Below are positions 1-8,154 of a stretch of 32,032 bases of DNA, in pieces. The DNA is from Lachnospiraceae bacterium (GTDB taxonomy: Bacteria > Bacillota > Clostridia > Lachnospirales > Lachnospiraceae). The stretch covers positions 1 to 32,032 of the forward strand of contig JAFWWB010000088.1 in assembly GCA_017518185.1 (NCBI GenBank). Direction: 5' to 3'. The translations under genes were made by a program, and so were the position numbers. Below the pieces are notes generated by a model. The model saw only the letters and a list, made by a program, of their open reading frames with translations. It made no database searches and had not been told where the DNA came from. The number at the start of each line of letters is the position of its first letter. Positions within the stretch are counted from its first letter, which is position 1.

Positions 1-99
1 ATCCCGGAAACCTATCGAAACTTCATATTACCGCATATCTGCTCATTTCGATTGGAATTTTTGCTGTACATTTGCATGACTTTCATCTTCGGTCAAGTC

Positions 100-128
100 C
101 GCAAACCCTTGTGTTTACTAGGGTTGCG
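100..128 (-). other. Imperfect hairpin downstream of lysS
   Basis: The 128 bases after the lysS stop hold no gene that I can support. The only structure is an inverted repeat, CGCAAACCC on the left against GGGTTGCG on the right, with one bulged base and a loop of about ten bases. In the lysS transcript it would form just beyond the stop codon. No run of U follows it, so it is not a canonical intrinsic terminator. It could be a 3' stabilising hairpin or a chance palindrome. Confidence 0.3.
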
Positions 129-1766
129 TCAGCTGAGGCTCTTCAAAGTCGGGAACAGCAGCACGTCCCTGATCGCCGGACTGTCGGTGAGGAGCATGAC
201 GAGGCGGTCGATGCCGTAGCCGATGCCGCCGGTGGGGGGCATGCCGATCTCGAGGGCGTTGAGGAAGTCCTCGTCGGTGTGCTCGGCTTCGTCGTCGCCT
301 GCTGCCGCATTGGCGTCCTGAGCCGCGAAGCGCTCGCGCTGGTCGATGGGGTCGTTGAGCTCGGAGTAGGCGTTACACATCTCCCAGCCGTTGATGAAGA
401 GCTCAAAGCGCTCCACATGGCCCTCATAGCCGGGCTTCTTCTTTGTGAGCGGGGAGATCTCGATGGGATGGTCCGTCACAAAGGTGGGCTGGAGCAGTTT
501 CTCCTCGCAGAACTCCTCGAAGAAGAGGTTGAGGATGTCGCCCTTCTTATGGCGCTCCTCGTATTCAACGCCCTTTTCTTTAGCGATCTTCTTTGCTGCT
601 GCATCATCGGGAACCTGTGCGGGATCGTCGAAATCTACGCCGGAGTATTTCTTCACGGCCTCAGCCATGGTGATGCGCTCAAAGGGCTTCCCGAAGTCAA
701 GTTCGATCTCACCGTACTTGAAGGTGGTGGTGCCCAGCACGGTCTGTGCCAGGTGACGGAACATTTCCTCCGTCAGGTCCATCATGCCGTGATAATCGGT
801 ATATGCCTGATAGAGCTCCATCAGGGTGAACTCGGGATTGTGTCTTGTATCCACGCCCTCATTGCGGAATACCCTGCCTATCTCGTAGACACGCTCAAGG
901 CCGCCCACGATAAGGCGCTTCAGGTAGAGCTCAAGGGATATACGGAGCTTCAGATCCTCATCCAGCGCATTGAAATGGGTCATGAAGGGTCTTGCGGCAG
1001 CGCCGCCGGCGTTGGCCACCAGCATGGGGGTCTCAACCTCCATGAAGCCCTTTCCATCAAGAAAGCTCCTTATGGTGCTTATTATCTTTGAACGCTTGAC
1101 GAAGGTATCCCTTACGTCGCTGTTCATTATAAGATCCGTGTATCTCTGGCGGTAACGCAGATCGGTATTGGTCATGCCGTGGAATTTCTCGGGCAGCGGC
1201 TGCATGCTCTTTGAAAGCAGAGTCATTTCAGTCGCATGTATGGAAACCTCACCCGTCATGGTACGGAAGGCATAGCCCTTTACGCCGTAGATATCGCCTA
1301 TGTCCGACTTTTTGAACTCGCCGTAGGCATCCTCGCCCAGGGCATCCTTTGCCGCATAGATCTGGATATCGCCCTTAAGGTCGCGGATATTCGCAAATGA
1401 GGCCTTGCCCATAACGCGCTTGAACATCATACGGCCCGCAATGGAAACATTGACGGGAGAAGCATCAAGCAGTGCGCGCCTTGCTTCGTAAGCCGCCTTC
1501 TTTGCCGCACGGTATGCGCTGACCGTTTCGTTATCGGCGCCTTCTGCGGGCTCGGGGGGAAGCTCAGGCTCGGTGTGATCCTTCAGGATCTCCTTCTCAT
1601 GAGCTTCGTAAAGACTGATCACCTCATCGGTGTGATGGGTCTGGTCATATTTGGTTATCACGAAAGGATCGCAGCCTGCTTCCTGCAGCGCTGCGAGCTT
1701 TTCTCTCCTGACCTTCTTAAGCTGGTTTATATCCTGCACTGCAGGAGCATTGTTATTCTCTGCCAT
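129..1766 (-). CDS. lysS: Lysyl-tRNA synthetase, class II
   Basis: This enzyme charges tRNA-Lys with lysine in the cytoplasm, using ATP. The 545-residue product has an N-terminal OB-fold anticodon-binding region (about residues 106-195) and a class II catalytic domain. Motif 2 reads ERVYEIGRVFRNEG (about 291-304) followed by TRHNPEFTLMELY. Motif 3 is GGIGYGIDRLVMLL near the C terminus. The start is the ATG at 1766, preceded by GGAGAG five bases upstream; the in-frame codons further out lack a ribosome site. The gene begins one base after the greA stop, so the two are almost certainly co-transcribed and coupled. It is longer than the usual 490-505 residues because of an acidic Ala/Glu/Pro-rich stretch at about residues 56-100, before the OB fold. 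Confidence 0.96.
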   Translation of the reverse strand: MAENNNAPAVQDINQLKKVRREKLAALQEAGCDPFVITKYDQTHHTDEVISLYEAHEKEILKDHTEPELPPEPAEGADNETVSAYRAAKKAAYEARRALLDASPVNVSIAGRMMFKRVMGKASFANIRDLKGDIQIYAAKDALGEDAYGEFKKSDIGDIYGVKGYAFRTMTGEVSIHATEMTLLSKSMQPLPEKFHGMTNTDLRYRQRYTDLIMNSDVRDTFVKRSKIISTIRSFLDGKGFMEVETPMLVANAGGAAARPFMTHFNALDEDLKLRISLELYLKRLIVGGLERVYEIGRVFRNEGVDTRHNPEFTLMELYQAYTDYHGMMDLTEEMFRHLAQTVLGTTTFKYGEIELDFGKPFERITMAEAVKKYSGVDFDDPAQVPDDAAAKKIAKEKGVEYEERHKKGDILNLFFEEFCEEKLLQPTFVTDHPIEISPLTKKKPGYEGHVERFELFINGWEMCNAYSELNDPIDQRERFAAQDANAAAGDDEAEHTDEDFLNALEIGMPPTGGIGYGIDRLVMLLTDSPAIRDVLLFPTLKSLS

Positions 1767-1767
1767 C

Positions 1768-2253
1768 TCAACTCTCCGCAAATATCTCGAGGATCTTGAA
1801 CTTCAGCATTCCCGCAGGAGTCTCTATCTCTACCACATCTCCGGTCTTTGCGCCAAGCAGGCCTCTTCCCAGAGGAGACTCGTTGGATATACTGCCGGCC
1901 AGCACGTCTGCCTCGCTGGCACCCTTTATGGTATAGGTCATTTCTTCGTTAAGCTCGATATCCTGCACACGTACGGCGGAACCGAAAGTAACTGTGGAGC
2001 CTGCGCCGGTGGAGCTGCTGTCCACGACCTCCACGTTCTTCAGTATATTCTCGATGACCTCGATATGGGCCTCGTTGTCACGCTGCTCGTCTCTGGCTGC
2101 ATCGTACTCGGCGTTCTCGGAAAGGTCGCCCTGCTCTCTGGCTTCCTTGATCTTCTGCGCGATCTCGTTCCTGCGGACGGATTTACGCTCATGAAGTTCT
2201 TCTTCGTACTTTCTTAAGCCTTCCCGTGTGAGATAGTTCTTGGTTTCTTCCAT
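1768..2253 (-). CDS. greA: Transcription elongation factor GreA
   Basis: GreA rescues backtracked RNA polymerase by stimulating its intrinsic RNA cleavage through the secondary channel. The 161-residue product has the family length. An N-terminal antiparallel coiled coil (about residues 5-75) carries the tip motif DLSENAEY with the acidic residues D43 and E46, and a C-terminal FKBP-like domain follows (about 80-158). An AAAGGCGG ribosome site lies about nine bases before the ATG. The greA-lysS pair is a common bacterial arrangement. A near-consensus promoter lies in the tail of the upstream dus gene. Between promoter and start codon sits an array of palindromic repeats, so the mRNA should carry a leader of about 200 nt. 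Confidence 0.95.
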   Translation of the reverse strand: MEETKNYLTREGLRKYEEELHERKSVRRNEIAQKIKEAREQGDLSENAEYDAARDEQRDNEAHIEVIENILKNVEVVDSSSTGAGSTVTFGSAVRVQDIELNEEMTYTIKGASEADVLAGSISNESPLGRGLLGAKTGDVVEIETPAGMLKFKILEIFAES

Positions 2254-2286
2254 TGATAATGACCGCCTTTCTGTATGATTTGTGAT

Positions 2287-2441
2287 AAGATCCCTCGACT
2301 TCGCGGGCTTCGCCCGCTACGCTCGGGATGACATGTATATATGCTGCGTGCCCTTCGCTCGGGATGACATGTATATATGCTGCGCGCCCTTCGCTCGGGA
2401 TGACATGTATATATGCTGCGCGCCCTTCGCTCGGGATGACA
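2287..2441 (-). repeat. SRDL/HPERS-type palindromic repeat array upstream of greA
   Basis: The array has a 47 bp core at 2287-2333 (AAGATCCCTCGA...CGGGATGACA) containing the palindrome GCGGGC-TTC-GCCCGC and outer ATCCC/GGGAT arms. Three 36 bp units follow (2334-2369, 2370-2405, 2406-2441). Each runs TGTATATATGCTGCG, then GCCCTTCGCTC, then GGGATGACA; the first unit differs from the others by a single base. Read on the minus strand in one frame it encodes repeats of CHPERRARSIYT, which is a spurious peptide. The core is adjacent to the greA start (33 bp away) and the extra units lie towards the promoter. Similar elements occur before argF, pfkA and dnaJ. Confidence 0.9.
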
Positions 2442-2462
2442 TAGTTTTCGTAAGGACATCTA

Positions 2463-2491
2463 ATTATATGGATTTATGCCTGTCCTGTCAA
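2463..2491 (-). promoter_or_regulatory. Consensus sigma-A promoter for greA-lysS
   Basis: On the minus strand TTGACA (2486-2491) is separated by exactly 17 bases from TATAAT (2463-2468). Both hexamers are perfect matches to the sigma-A consensus. The promoter overlaps the last codons and stop of dus. Transcription would begin near 2456, just before the repeat array, which would then form the 5' leader of greA. Confidence 0.8.
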
Positions 2492-3445
2492 GCTTGCGCA
2501 GAGCTCTTCCAGGTCGGAGAGACTCTCCATTTCCGAGGCGCGGCGTCTGAGCTCCGCGGCACCCGAAAATCCTGTGAGATACCAGCCCGCATGCTTACGC
2601 ATCTCGTGTATGCCGGTATAGCTTCCCTTGTACTTTACCAGAAGCTTTGCATGCTTCAGCATCATGGCTGCCTTTTCGGCCCCGTCCGGTTTCGGAAGCG
2701 TTTCTCCCTTTTCGAAATACGTTCTCAGCTCCCTGAATATCCAGGGATTGCCTCTGGAGGCCCTGCCTATCATTATGCCGTCAGCCCCTGTCTCTTTAAG
2801 GCATTTCTCCGCAGCTTCAGGGGAATCTATATCGCCGTTGGCTATGACCGGAATGCTCACAGCCTCCTTTACAAGGCGTATGATCTCCCAGTCTGCCTTT
2901 CCGGAGTAATACTGCTCCCTGGTCCTGCCGTGTACCGCTATGGCGGCGGCTCCTGCGTCTTCCAGACGTTTGGCCATTTCCACGGCATTTACGTGGGCCT
3001 CATCGTAGCCCTTGCGTATCTTTACTGTCACCGGCTTTTTCACGGCTGCTGCCACCTTTTTAACTATGGCCGCGGCCAGCTCCGGATCCTTCATAAGGGC
3101 GCTGCCTTCGCCGTTATTCACGACCTTAGGCACAGGACAGCCCATGTTTATATCAAGCAGATCGAAGCGCAGATCTTCTATCATCCCGGCGGCTTCCGCC
3201 ATTATATCCGGCTCACAGCCGAAAAGCTGGAGACTTAAGGGACCTTCTTCCGGATCAGACTCCATCAGCTCCCGGGTATTCCTGTTATGGTAGGTTATGG
3301 CCTTTGCGCTCACCATTTCCATGCAGCAGAGGCCTGCTCCCGCTTCGCTGCACAGGAGCCTGAAGGCCGTATCCGTGACTCCCGCCATGGGAGCCAGTAT
3401 CAGCGGCATATCCAGGCTGAAGCTTCCTATGTTTAACGGCTTCAT
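2474..3445 (-). CDS. dus: tRNA-dihydrouridine synthase (DusB type)
   Basis: This flavoenzyme reduces uridine to dihydrouridine in the tRNA D-loop using NADPH and FMN. The 323-residue product begins with the flavin-binding strand [16 protein letters not shown]. It contains the family signature [13 protein letters not shown], with the catalytic cysteine at about residue 103, and the C-terminal TIM-barrel phosphate-binding segments NGDI and [16 protein letters not shown] helical domain completes the C terminus. It starts inside the coaX stop (ATGA overlap), so it is translated as the last gene of the argF-birA-coaX run. The greA promoter lies across its 3' end. Confidence 0.93.
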   Translation of the reverse strand: MKPLNIGSFSLDMPLILAPMAGVTDTAFRLLCSEAGAGLCCMEMVSAKAITYHNRNTRELMESDPEEGPLSLQLFGCEPDIMAEAAGMIEDLRFDLLDINMGCPVPKVVNNGEGSALMKDPELAAAIVKKVAAAVKKPVTVKIRKGYDEAHVNAVEMAKRLEDAGAAAIAVHGRTREQYYSGKADWEIIRLVKEAVSIPVIANGDIDSPEAAEKCLKETGADGIMIGRASRGNPWIFRELRTYFEKGETLPKPDGAEKAAMMLKHAKLLVKYKGSYTGIHEMRKHAGWYLTGFSGAAELRRRASEMESLSDLEELCASLTGQA

Positions 3446-4218
3446 GCCCTTCCGCTGTTCTTCTCGTATATCAGGCGCAGGCCGTCAAGCGTCAGCATGC
3501 GGTCATACACGTCTATGAGCTTTGTCTCATCGGCTATGATGGAACCGAGACCGCCGGTGGCAACCACCTTCATGTTCTCAAGTCCGGCCTCTTCCTTAAC
3601 CTTTTTGATGATATACTCCGTCTGGCCTATCTGGCCGTATACAAGGCCCGCCTGCATACTGGTGATGGTGTTCTGGGCCAGGATGGAATCCGGCTTTTTT
3701 ATCTCCACCTCAGGCAGCTTTGCGGTATCCTCCCAGAGGGCCTTGGCACTTATCTTTATGCCGGGTGCGGTTATACCCGCAAGGAATTCGCCTTTTTCGC
3801 TGATAAGGTCGTAGGTGGTGGCGGTGCCGAAATCCATGACCAGCACGGGACCGCCGTATTTTTCATAGGCGCCTACGGCGTCCACTATACGGTCCGGACC
3901 GATCTCCTTAGGATTCTCGGTAACTATGTGTATGCCGGTCTTAAGGCCGGGCCCCACGATCATGGGCTTTTTATTCAGATAGCGCTCGATGCTGCCAACC
4001 AGTGCATGCATGACGTTTGGCACAACGGAAGCCACGATGACCCCGCTTATATCATCAACCTCTATGCCGTTATACTTAAGAAGCCCAAGGGTCATCCCGC
4101 CATACTCATCGGAAGTCCTTGCGCTTCCAGTCATGAGACGGAAGGTCGACTTAAGGCTGCTGCCGTCGAAAGCTCCAAAGGTAATATTTGTATTTCCCAC
4201 ATCTATAGCAAGAAGCAT
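3442..4218 (-). CDS. coaX: Type III pantothenate kinase
   Basis: CoaX phosphorylates pantothenate with ATP, the first step of coenzyme A synthesis, and is not feedback-inhibited like the type I enzyme CoaA. The 258-residue product carries the ASKHA-fold signatures AIDVGNTN at the N terminus, GPGLKTG, the catalytic [12 protein letters not shown] segment and ATGGLG near the C terminus. An in-frame GTG lies three bases further out at 4221, but it abuts the GGAGG ribosome site, so I prefer the ATG at 4218, which overlaps the upstream stop as TGATG. It is followed by dus with an ATGA overlap. Neighbouring birA places two cofactor-related genes in one operon. Confidence 0.93.
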   Translation of the reverse strand: MLLAIDVGNTNITFGAFDGSSLKSTFRLMTGSARTSDEYGGMTLGLLKYNGIEVDDISGVIVASVVPNVMHALVGSIERYLNKKPMIVGPGLKTGIHIVTENPKEIGPDRIVDAVGAYEKYGGPVLVMDFGTATTYDLISEKGEFLAGITAPGIKISAKALWEDTAKLPEVEIKKPDSILAQNTITSMQAGLVYGQIGQTEYIIKKVKEEAGLENMKVVATGGLGSIIADETKLIDVYDRMLTLDGLRLIYEKNSGRA

Positions 4219-4571
4219 CACTCCACCTCCGTAATATCCTCATGCTTTACCAGCACCCTGTAATACAGGCTCAGGGATTCAAAAAGCTCCCTGCGCTTCT
4301 GCCTGATCTGCCCGACAAGAAGGCCGGCCGAGACCTCGTCATACAGGTAATCCTCATCTGCGGCTATGGTGTCCATGGACACGCTGCCGTCGTCCTCAAA
4401 GACTATGGTAATAATGCCTCCCACCTCTTCGGTAAACAGGACGCAGATCACATGAAGCTCTTCTTTTATACTCTCGGGAAGATTCCCGAACTCCGCCTCG
4501 TTGAAATAGTATTTCTGCTCGTAGGCGTTGGCGCCGCACAGAACGCTGCGGCCGTTATCAGTTTCAGACAT
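4218..4571 (-). CDS. Conserved hypothetical protein, DUF6145-like
   Basis: This is a 117-residue acidic, soluble protein with no signal peptide or membrane segment. Visible blocks are [15 protein letters not shown] near the N terminus, the hydrophobic [16 protein letters not shown], and a C-terminal helix rich in Arg, Lys and Glu. The pattern fits the small Lachnospiraceae family that I recall as DUF6145, whose function is unknown; I could not verify this by search. The gene overlaps birA by 8 bases and coaX by one base at the chosen start, so it is translationally coupled to both. The tight packing suggests a constitutive housekeeping role, but nothing in the sequence reveals the activity. 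Confidence 0.75.
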   Translation of the reverse strand: MSETDNGRSVLCGANAYEQKYYFNEAEFGNLPESIKEELHVICVLFTEEVGGIITIVFEDDGSVSMDTIAADEDYLYDEVSAGLLVGQIRQKRRELFESLSLYYRVLVKHEDITEVE

Positions 4572-5559
4572 AACCGTAAATACCTCTTACGGACACCTCT
4601 CCGGAGGCCACACAGCTTACGCTCCCGTCGGGAAGCCTCACTATGAGCTCACCCTTATCGTTGATGCCCTCTGCTTTTCCTTCATATTCACCCTTGGGAT
4701 CAAGCACCCTGACCTCCCTGCCACGGTTGATCAGATAGCTGTCATAGATATGCACAAAATCAGAGACATCCAGCCTCTGACGGAAGATATCAAAATAATA
4801 CTCAAAAAACTCCATCACGCCAACGATGATCTGGGCGCGGTCAACACGCTCGCCAAGCTCCAGCTTTATCGAAGTGGCGATATCCGCGATCCCTTCGGGG
4901 AAGGAGCTCTGGTTGACATTTATCCCCACACCGGTGACCACATGATGTATGAAATCCGGCTCTGCGCTCATCTCCGTGAGTATGCCGCAGACCTTCTTCT
5001 CATTTATAAGGACGTCGTTGGGCCACTTGATGTTGACCTTCAGGTCCTGGTAGAGATTACTGAGCACCTCAGCCACGCTGACAGCCATGAGGAGGGTGAG
5101 CATGGAGGCACGGTTCGGTGAGAAATCCGGGCGGAGGATCAGGGACATGAATATGCCTTCTCCTGCGGGGGATTCCCAGCCACGGCCCCTGCGGCCTTTT
5201 CCCGCGGTCTGGGCATCGGCTACCACAAGGGAGCCGTGGTCCATGCCTTCCTCCGCCAGATATTTTGCATCCTCATTGGTAGACTCGGTCTCTTTCCTGA
5301 AGTAGACCTTTGTTCCGGCCCATTTTGTCTTCATGCGGCTCATGAGCTCGCTGCCGGAAAGAGTATCGGGATAGCTTAAGAGCATGTAACCGCGGTTGTT
5401 CACGGCCTCGATATCATAGCCCTCAGCCTGGAGCTGCTTGATGACCTTCCATACCGCGGTACGGGACACGCCGTATCTGTCGCAGAGCTCCTGACCTGAG
5501 ACGTAATCCGTGCTCTCACGGATGGCCCTTAAGATGTCCGCCTTGATGCTTACTGCCAT
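4564..5559 (-). CDS. birA: Biotin--[acetyl-CoA-carboxylase] ligase with repressor HTH
   Basis: BirA activates biotin as biotinyl-AMP and attaches it to the carboxyl-carrier lysine of biotin-dependent carboxylases. The 331-residue product is of the bifunctional type. An N-terminal winged helix (about residues 5-60, with YGVSRTAVWKVIKQLQAEGY) can bind the biotin operator, so it probably also represses biotin genes. The catalytic domain contains the biotinyl-AMP loop GKGRRGRGW (about 120-128) and IKWPNDV. A C-terminal SH3-like domain follows (about 275-331). It begins three bases after the argF stop and overlaps the next small gene, which fixes it in the argF transcript. No biotin operator is obvious nearby. 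Confidence 0.94.
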   Translation of the reverse strand: MAVSIKADILRAIRESTDYVSGQELCDRYGVSRTAVWKVIKQLQAEGYDIEAVNNRGYMLLSYPDTLSGSELMSRMKTKWAGTKVYFRKETESTNEDAKYLAEEGMDHGSLVVADAQTAGKGRRGRGWESPAGEGIFMSLILRPDFSPNRASMLTLLMAVSVAEVLSNLYQDLKVNIKWPNDVLINEKKVCGILTEMSAEPDFIHHVVTGVGINVNQSSFPEGIADIATSIKLELGERVDRAQIIVGVMEFFEYYFDIFRQRLDVSDFVHIYDSYLINRGREVRVLDPKGEYEGKAEGINDKGELIVRLPDGSVSCVASGEVSVRGIYGYV

Positions 5560-5562
5560 ATA

Positions 5563-6552
5563 TCAGAAACCCAGGGTGGCCGCCATAACAGCCTTTATGG
5601 TGTGCATGCGGTTTTCGGCTTCCTGGAAGACCTTTGACTGAGGACTTTCGAAGACCTCGTCGGTGACCTCCATATCCTGTATGCCGTACTGCTCGCCCTT
5701 TTCTTTTCCGGTCTCGGTCTTAAGGTCATGGAAGGCAGGGAGGCAGTGGAGGAAAATGGCGCTGTCCTTTGCATGGGACATAAGCTCCTTCGTCACCTTG
5801 TAGGGGCTGAGTTCCCTGATGCGCTCTTCCCATATCTCATCGGGCTCGCCCATGGAGACCCATACGTCGGTGTAGATGATATCCGCATCCTTTGCTGCTT
5901 CCTCGGCGCTCTCGGTAAGAGTGACTGAACCGCCGCTCTCCTTTGCGTACTCCCTGCAGACCTCCACAAGAGCGGGGTCGGGGAAGTACTTCGCAGGCGC
6001 TGCTGCCGCAAAATGCATGCCCATCTTGGTGCAAAGTATCATAAGCGAATTGCCGGTGTTGTACCTGGCGTCGCCCATATATGCGAGCTTAAGGCCCTTG
6101 TGATCCCCGAAGACCTCGCGTATGGTGAGGAGATCGGCCAGCATCTGGGTGGGATGGTATTCGTTGGTAAGGCCGTTCCAGACGGGAACAGCGGAATACT
6201 TCGCAAGTTCTTCAACCTTTTCCTGACCGAAACCGCGGTACTCTATGCCGTCAAACATGGAAGAAAGTACACGGGCGGTATCAGCCGTGCTCTCCTTCTT
6301 TCCTATCTGGGAGCTCTTGGGATCCAGATAGGTGCAGCCCATGCCCAGGTCGTGGGCTGCCACTTCAAAGGAGCAGCGGGTACGGGTGCTTGTCTTTTCA
6401 AAAATAAGGGCTATATTTTTTCCGCGAAGGCGGTCTACGGGAACGCCTTCCTTTTTCTTCTTTTTAAGATCGGCCGCGAGATCCGTGAGATAGAGGATCT
6501 CCTCTGCGGTGAAGTCTCTGAGTGTGAGAAAGTCTCTGCCTTTTAAGTTCAT
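5563..6552 (-). CDS. argF: Ornithine carbamoyltransferase
   Basis: The enzyme joins carbamoyl phosphate to ornithine to give citrulline, in arginine synthesis or, in the reverse direction, in arginine catabolism. The 329-residue product has the carbamoyl-phosphate site STRTR (residues 55-59), HPTQ (133-136), and the ornithine-binding SMG and HCLP motifs in the C-terminal domain. I start it at the ATG at 6552 ([10 protein letters not shown]), preceded by AGGAGG. The frame stays open 65 codons further upstream, but that extension only translates the palindromic repeat array into [16 protein letters not shown]-type peptide and should not be annotated. It heads the argF-birA-coaX-dus run and has its own promoter beyond the array. 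Confidence 0.95.
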   Translation of the reverse strand: MNLKGRDFLTLRDFTAEEILYLTDLAADLKKKKKEGVPVDRLRGKNIALIFEKTSTRTRCSFEVAAHDLGMGCTYLDPKSSQIGKKESTADTARVLSSMFDGIEYRGFGQEKVEELAKYSAVPVWNGLTNEYHPTQMLADLLTIREVFGDHKGLKLAYMGDARYNTGNSLMILCTKMGMHFAAAAPAKYFPDPALVEVCREYAKESGGSVTLTESAEEAAKDADIIYTDVWVSMGEPDEIWEERIRELSPYKVTKELMSHAKDSAIFLHCLPAFHDLKTETGKEKGEQYGIQDMEVTDEVFESPQSKVFQEAENRMHTIKAVMAATLGF

Positions 6553-6565
6553 GGTTCCTCCTGAT

Positions 6566-6746
6566 AAGATCCCTCGACTTCGCGGGCTTCGCCCGCTTCG
6601 CTCGGGATGACATTGTGTGCGGGCCGTTGGCCTGCTCCGCCCGCGATGACATTGTGTGCGGGCCGTTGGCCTGCTCCGCCCGGGATGACATTGTGTGCGG
6701 GCCGTTGGCCTGCTCCGCCCGCGATGACATTGTGTGCGGGATGACA
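6566..6746 (-). repeat. SRDL/HPERS-type palindromic repeat array upstream of argF
   Basis: The 47 bp core at 6566-6612 differs from the greA core at one base. Three 39 bp units follow (6613-6651, 6652-6690, 6691-6729), each beginning TTGTGTGCGGGCC and ending GATGACA. A fourth unit is shortened to 17 bp (6730-6746), keeping only TTGTGTGCGGGATGACA. Units one and three carry GCGATGACA and unit two GGGATGACA. The core lies 13 bp from the argF start codon. The predicted promoter ends next to the last unit, so the whole array should be transcribed as leader RNA. Confidence 0.92.
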
Positions 6747-6749
6747 AGA

Positions 6750-6778
6750 ATGATACTACATTTCAGTCTGTATTTCAA
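6750..6778 (-). promoter_or_regulatory. Sigma-A promoter for the argF operon
   Basis: On the minus strand TTGAAA (6773-6778) and TATCAT (6750-6755) are separated by 17 bases, matching consensus at five of six positions each. The promoter lies directly after the terminator of the cell-wall hydrolase gene. The predicted start point near 6743 falls at the outer end of the repeat array, giving a leader of about 190 nt before argF. I saw no clear arginine-repressor operator, though one cannot be excluded. Confidence 0.65.
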
Positions 6779-6780
6779 TT

Positions 6781-6805
6781 AAAAAAACAGCGGCCTTACG
6801 GCCGC
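6781..6805 (-). terminator. Intrinsic terminator of the SleB-type hydrolase gene
   Basis: On the minus strand GCGGCC-GTAA-GGCCGC forms a 6 bp GC stem with a four-base loop, followed by TG and seven T residues. It starts 13 bases after the hydrolase stop codon. The argF -35 box follows within three bases of the T run. Confidence 0.85.
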
Positions 6806-6818
6806 CGCATTACTTTCT

Positions 6819-7964
6819 TTACCAGAAGACGTGGGCGCCGATCACTATGCCGTCATGCTTGCCGGCCCGCCTGAAGTACATGGCGTTTCCTACGTTGGAG
6901 TAGCCGTTAAGGGCTTCCTGTGCGGCCTGCAGGCAGCTGGGATTCACGCCCACTGCTATCTGCTTATCCACATGGCCCGTACCTGCGGGAGTGAACTGGT
7001 AAGGCGCATAGATGACGCCGTAGATGGTGTTGGGATATGCGCCGCAGCGTACACGGTTCATGACTACCGCACCTACAGCGACCTGGCCTTCGTAAGGCTG
7101 GTTTCCGGCTTCACACTGTATAAGTGCACCCAGCAACACGACATCGGATGCATCCGCTGCATACTTGCCGTAATACTGCTCTTTTCTTGCTGCGGTAGCT
7201 GCGGAGGAAGAGGCTTTCCTGGAAGCCTTTGCTGCCTTTTCCTTAGCTATCCTCTCGGCTTCCATCCTGGCCTGGATTGACTCGACCGTCTCACCCTCGC
7301 CTACGTGGAAAGCAACCTCTGCGTAGTCAGCGCTGATATAGCCGTTCTCGCCGTCATAATCGATCTCGACCCAGCCGTTCTCCTGTGAAAGGACCTCGTA
7401 GGTCTCGCCCTTGTTCACAAGACCGTAGATATCAGCTTCGGCATCGGGAGCTTTTCTCACGCGAAGATTCTCGGCGGTGATAAACGCCTGATCCGTACCT
7501 ATCTCTTTCGCAAGAGCCTCAGCCTCATCTCCGAAAAGGAGGTAGTCATTGCTGACCCAGCCCTTCAGATCACCTGTGGTGATGAGGGTCCACTCATCGG
7601 TATATTCCTCGATATAACCGCCGCAGTCCTTATAGAGCACGCCTGCAAGCGCCGCATTCTCATCTGCCTCGGCACGTACATTGACTGCGGTATTGACATC
7701 TGCCATAACAAGGGCTCCGGGAGCCTTCCAGGCATTTGCCTGCTCCTCGGCTATTATTGCAACTTCTTCACTGGTGGGGGTGGTGCCTGTCTCAACTGCT
7801 TCGGCGGCACCGGCGATAGCCTGTACAAGAACCTCGCTGCTCTCAAGCTCGGTAGCATAAGTCTCCATGGTCATCGAAGGAACATATGCTATAAGCATCA
7901 TGAGCATAGCCACTGATGACAGGATCGCGATCGTTATCTTTTGTAGTTTAACATTCTCTTTCAT
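6819..7964 (-). CDS. Secreted cell-wall hydrolase: two SH3 domains plus SleB-type (Hydrolase_2) domain
   Basis: This is a 381-residue exported protein. A signal peptide with a long hydrophobic stretch (residues 10-29) ends near AYVPSMTMETYA. Two bacterial SH3-like domains follow (about 85-150 and 155-222), the first with NVRAEADENAALAGVL and the second with NLRVRKAPDAEADIYG; these usually bind peptidoglycan. An Ala/Lys/Ser linker (about 230-262) leads to a SleB/CwlJ-like domain (about 268-381) containing LIQCEAGNQPYEGQVAVGAV and VVMNRV. That family includes lytic transglycosylases of spore germination, but many members, like this one, act on vegetative wall. I choose the ATG at 7964 behind GAGGTGG rather than the GTG at 7973, which lies within that site. 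Its promoter region carries helically phased TGTAAC repeats. Confidence 0.9.
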   Translation of the reverse strand: MKENVKLQKITIAILSSVAMLMMLIAYVPSMTMETYATELESSEVLVQAIAGAAEAVETGTTPTSEEVAIIAEEQANAWKAPGALVMADVNTAVNVRAEADENAALAGVLYKDCGGYIEEYTDEWTLITTGDLKGWVSNDYLLFGDEAEALAKEIGTDQAFITAENLRVRKAPDAEADIYGLVNKGETYEVLSQENGWVEIDYDGENGYISADYAEVAFHVGEGETVESIQARMEAERIAKEKAAKASRKASSSAATAARKEQYYGKYAADASDVVLLGALIQCEAGNQPYEGQVAVGAVVMNRVRCGAYPNTIYGVIYAPYQFTPAGTGHVDKQIAVGVNPSCLQAAQEALNGYSNVGNAMYFRRAGKHDGIVIGAHVFW

Positions 7965-8018
7965 GTAAACCACCTCTTACCACTATATCTTGTGGGACAA
8001 CCCCCGTTTTTGTGCAAC

Positions 8019-8100
8019 TTGTTACATATATGTGTAGATTTATTACAAATATGTATAACGTTGTTACAAAATTATGTCAACTTGTTACGAAATTGTTACA
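8019..8100 (-). promoter_or_regulatory. Helically phased TGTAAC repeats, WalR-box-like, around the hydrolase promoter
   Basis: Five copies of the octamer TTGTTACA (minus strand TGTAACAA) begin at 8019, 8040, 8061, 8082 and 8093. The second copy reads TTATTACA and the fourth TTGTTACG. Spacings are 21, 21, 21 and 11 bp, so all face the same side of the helix. The pair at 8082/8093 reads TGTAAC-N5-CGTAAC on the minus strand. That is one mismatch from the known WalR box TGTWAH-N5-TGTWAH and lies immediately upstream of the -35 hexamer. WalR controls cell-wall hydrolases in Bacillus and relatives, which fits this gene, but assignment to WalR is inference. Confidence 0.6.
8052..8080 (-). promoter_or_regulatory. 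Sigma-A promoter of the SleB-type hydrolase gene
   Basis: On the minus strand TTGACA (8075-8080), a 17-base spacer and TATACA (8052-8057) form a plausible promoter, with a perfect -35 and a four-of-six -10. One TGTAAC repeat lies inside the spacer, two lie upstream of the -35 and two lie downstream of the -10. The predicted leader is about 80 nt. Confidence 0.65.
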
Positions 8101-8154
8101 ATTTAATGTATGGTGATGATAGCACAGGGAGAATGATTTGTCAACTTTGAGAGG

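Noticed and set aside
129-1091. Plus-strand frame opposite lysS
   Set aside because: It is antisense to a clear lysyl-tRNA synthetase gene and shows no recognisable protein pattern.
1767-2286. T-box riboswitch controlling lysS
   Set aside because: There is no leader between greA and lysS, and no T-box consensus in the greA leader, which is filled by the repeat array.
2214-2459. 81-codon minus-strand frame with repeated CHPERRARSIYT
   Set aside because: It is a translation of the palindromic DNA repeats into the start of greA in another frame, and no ribosome site precedes it.
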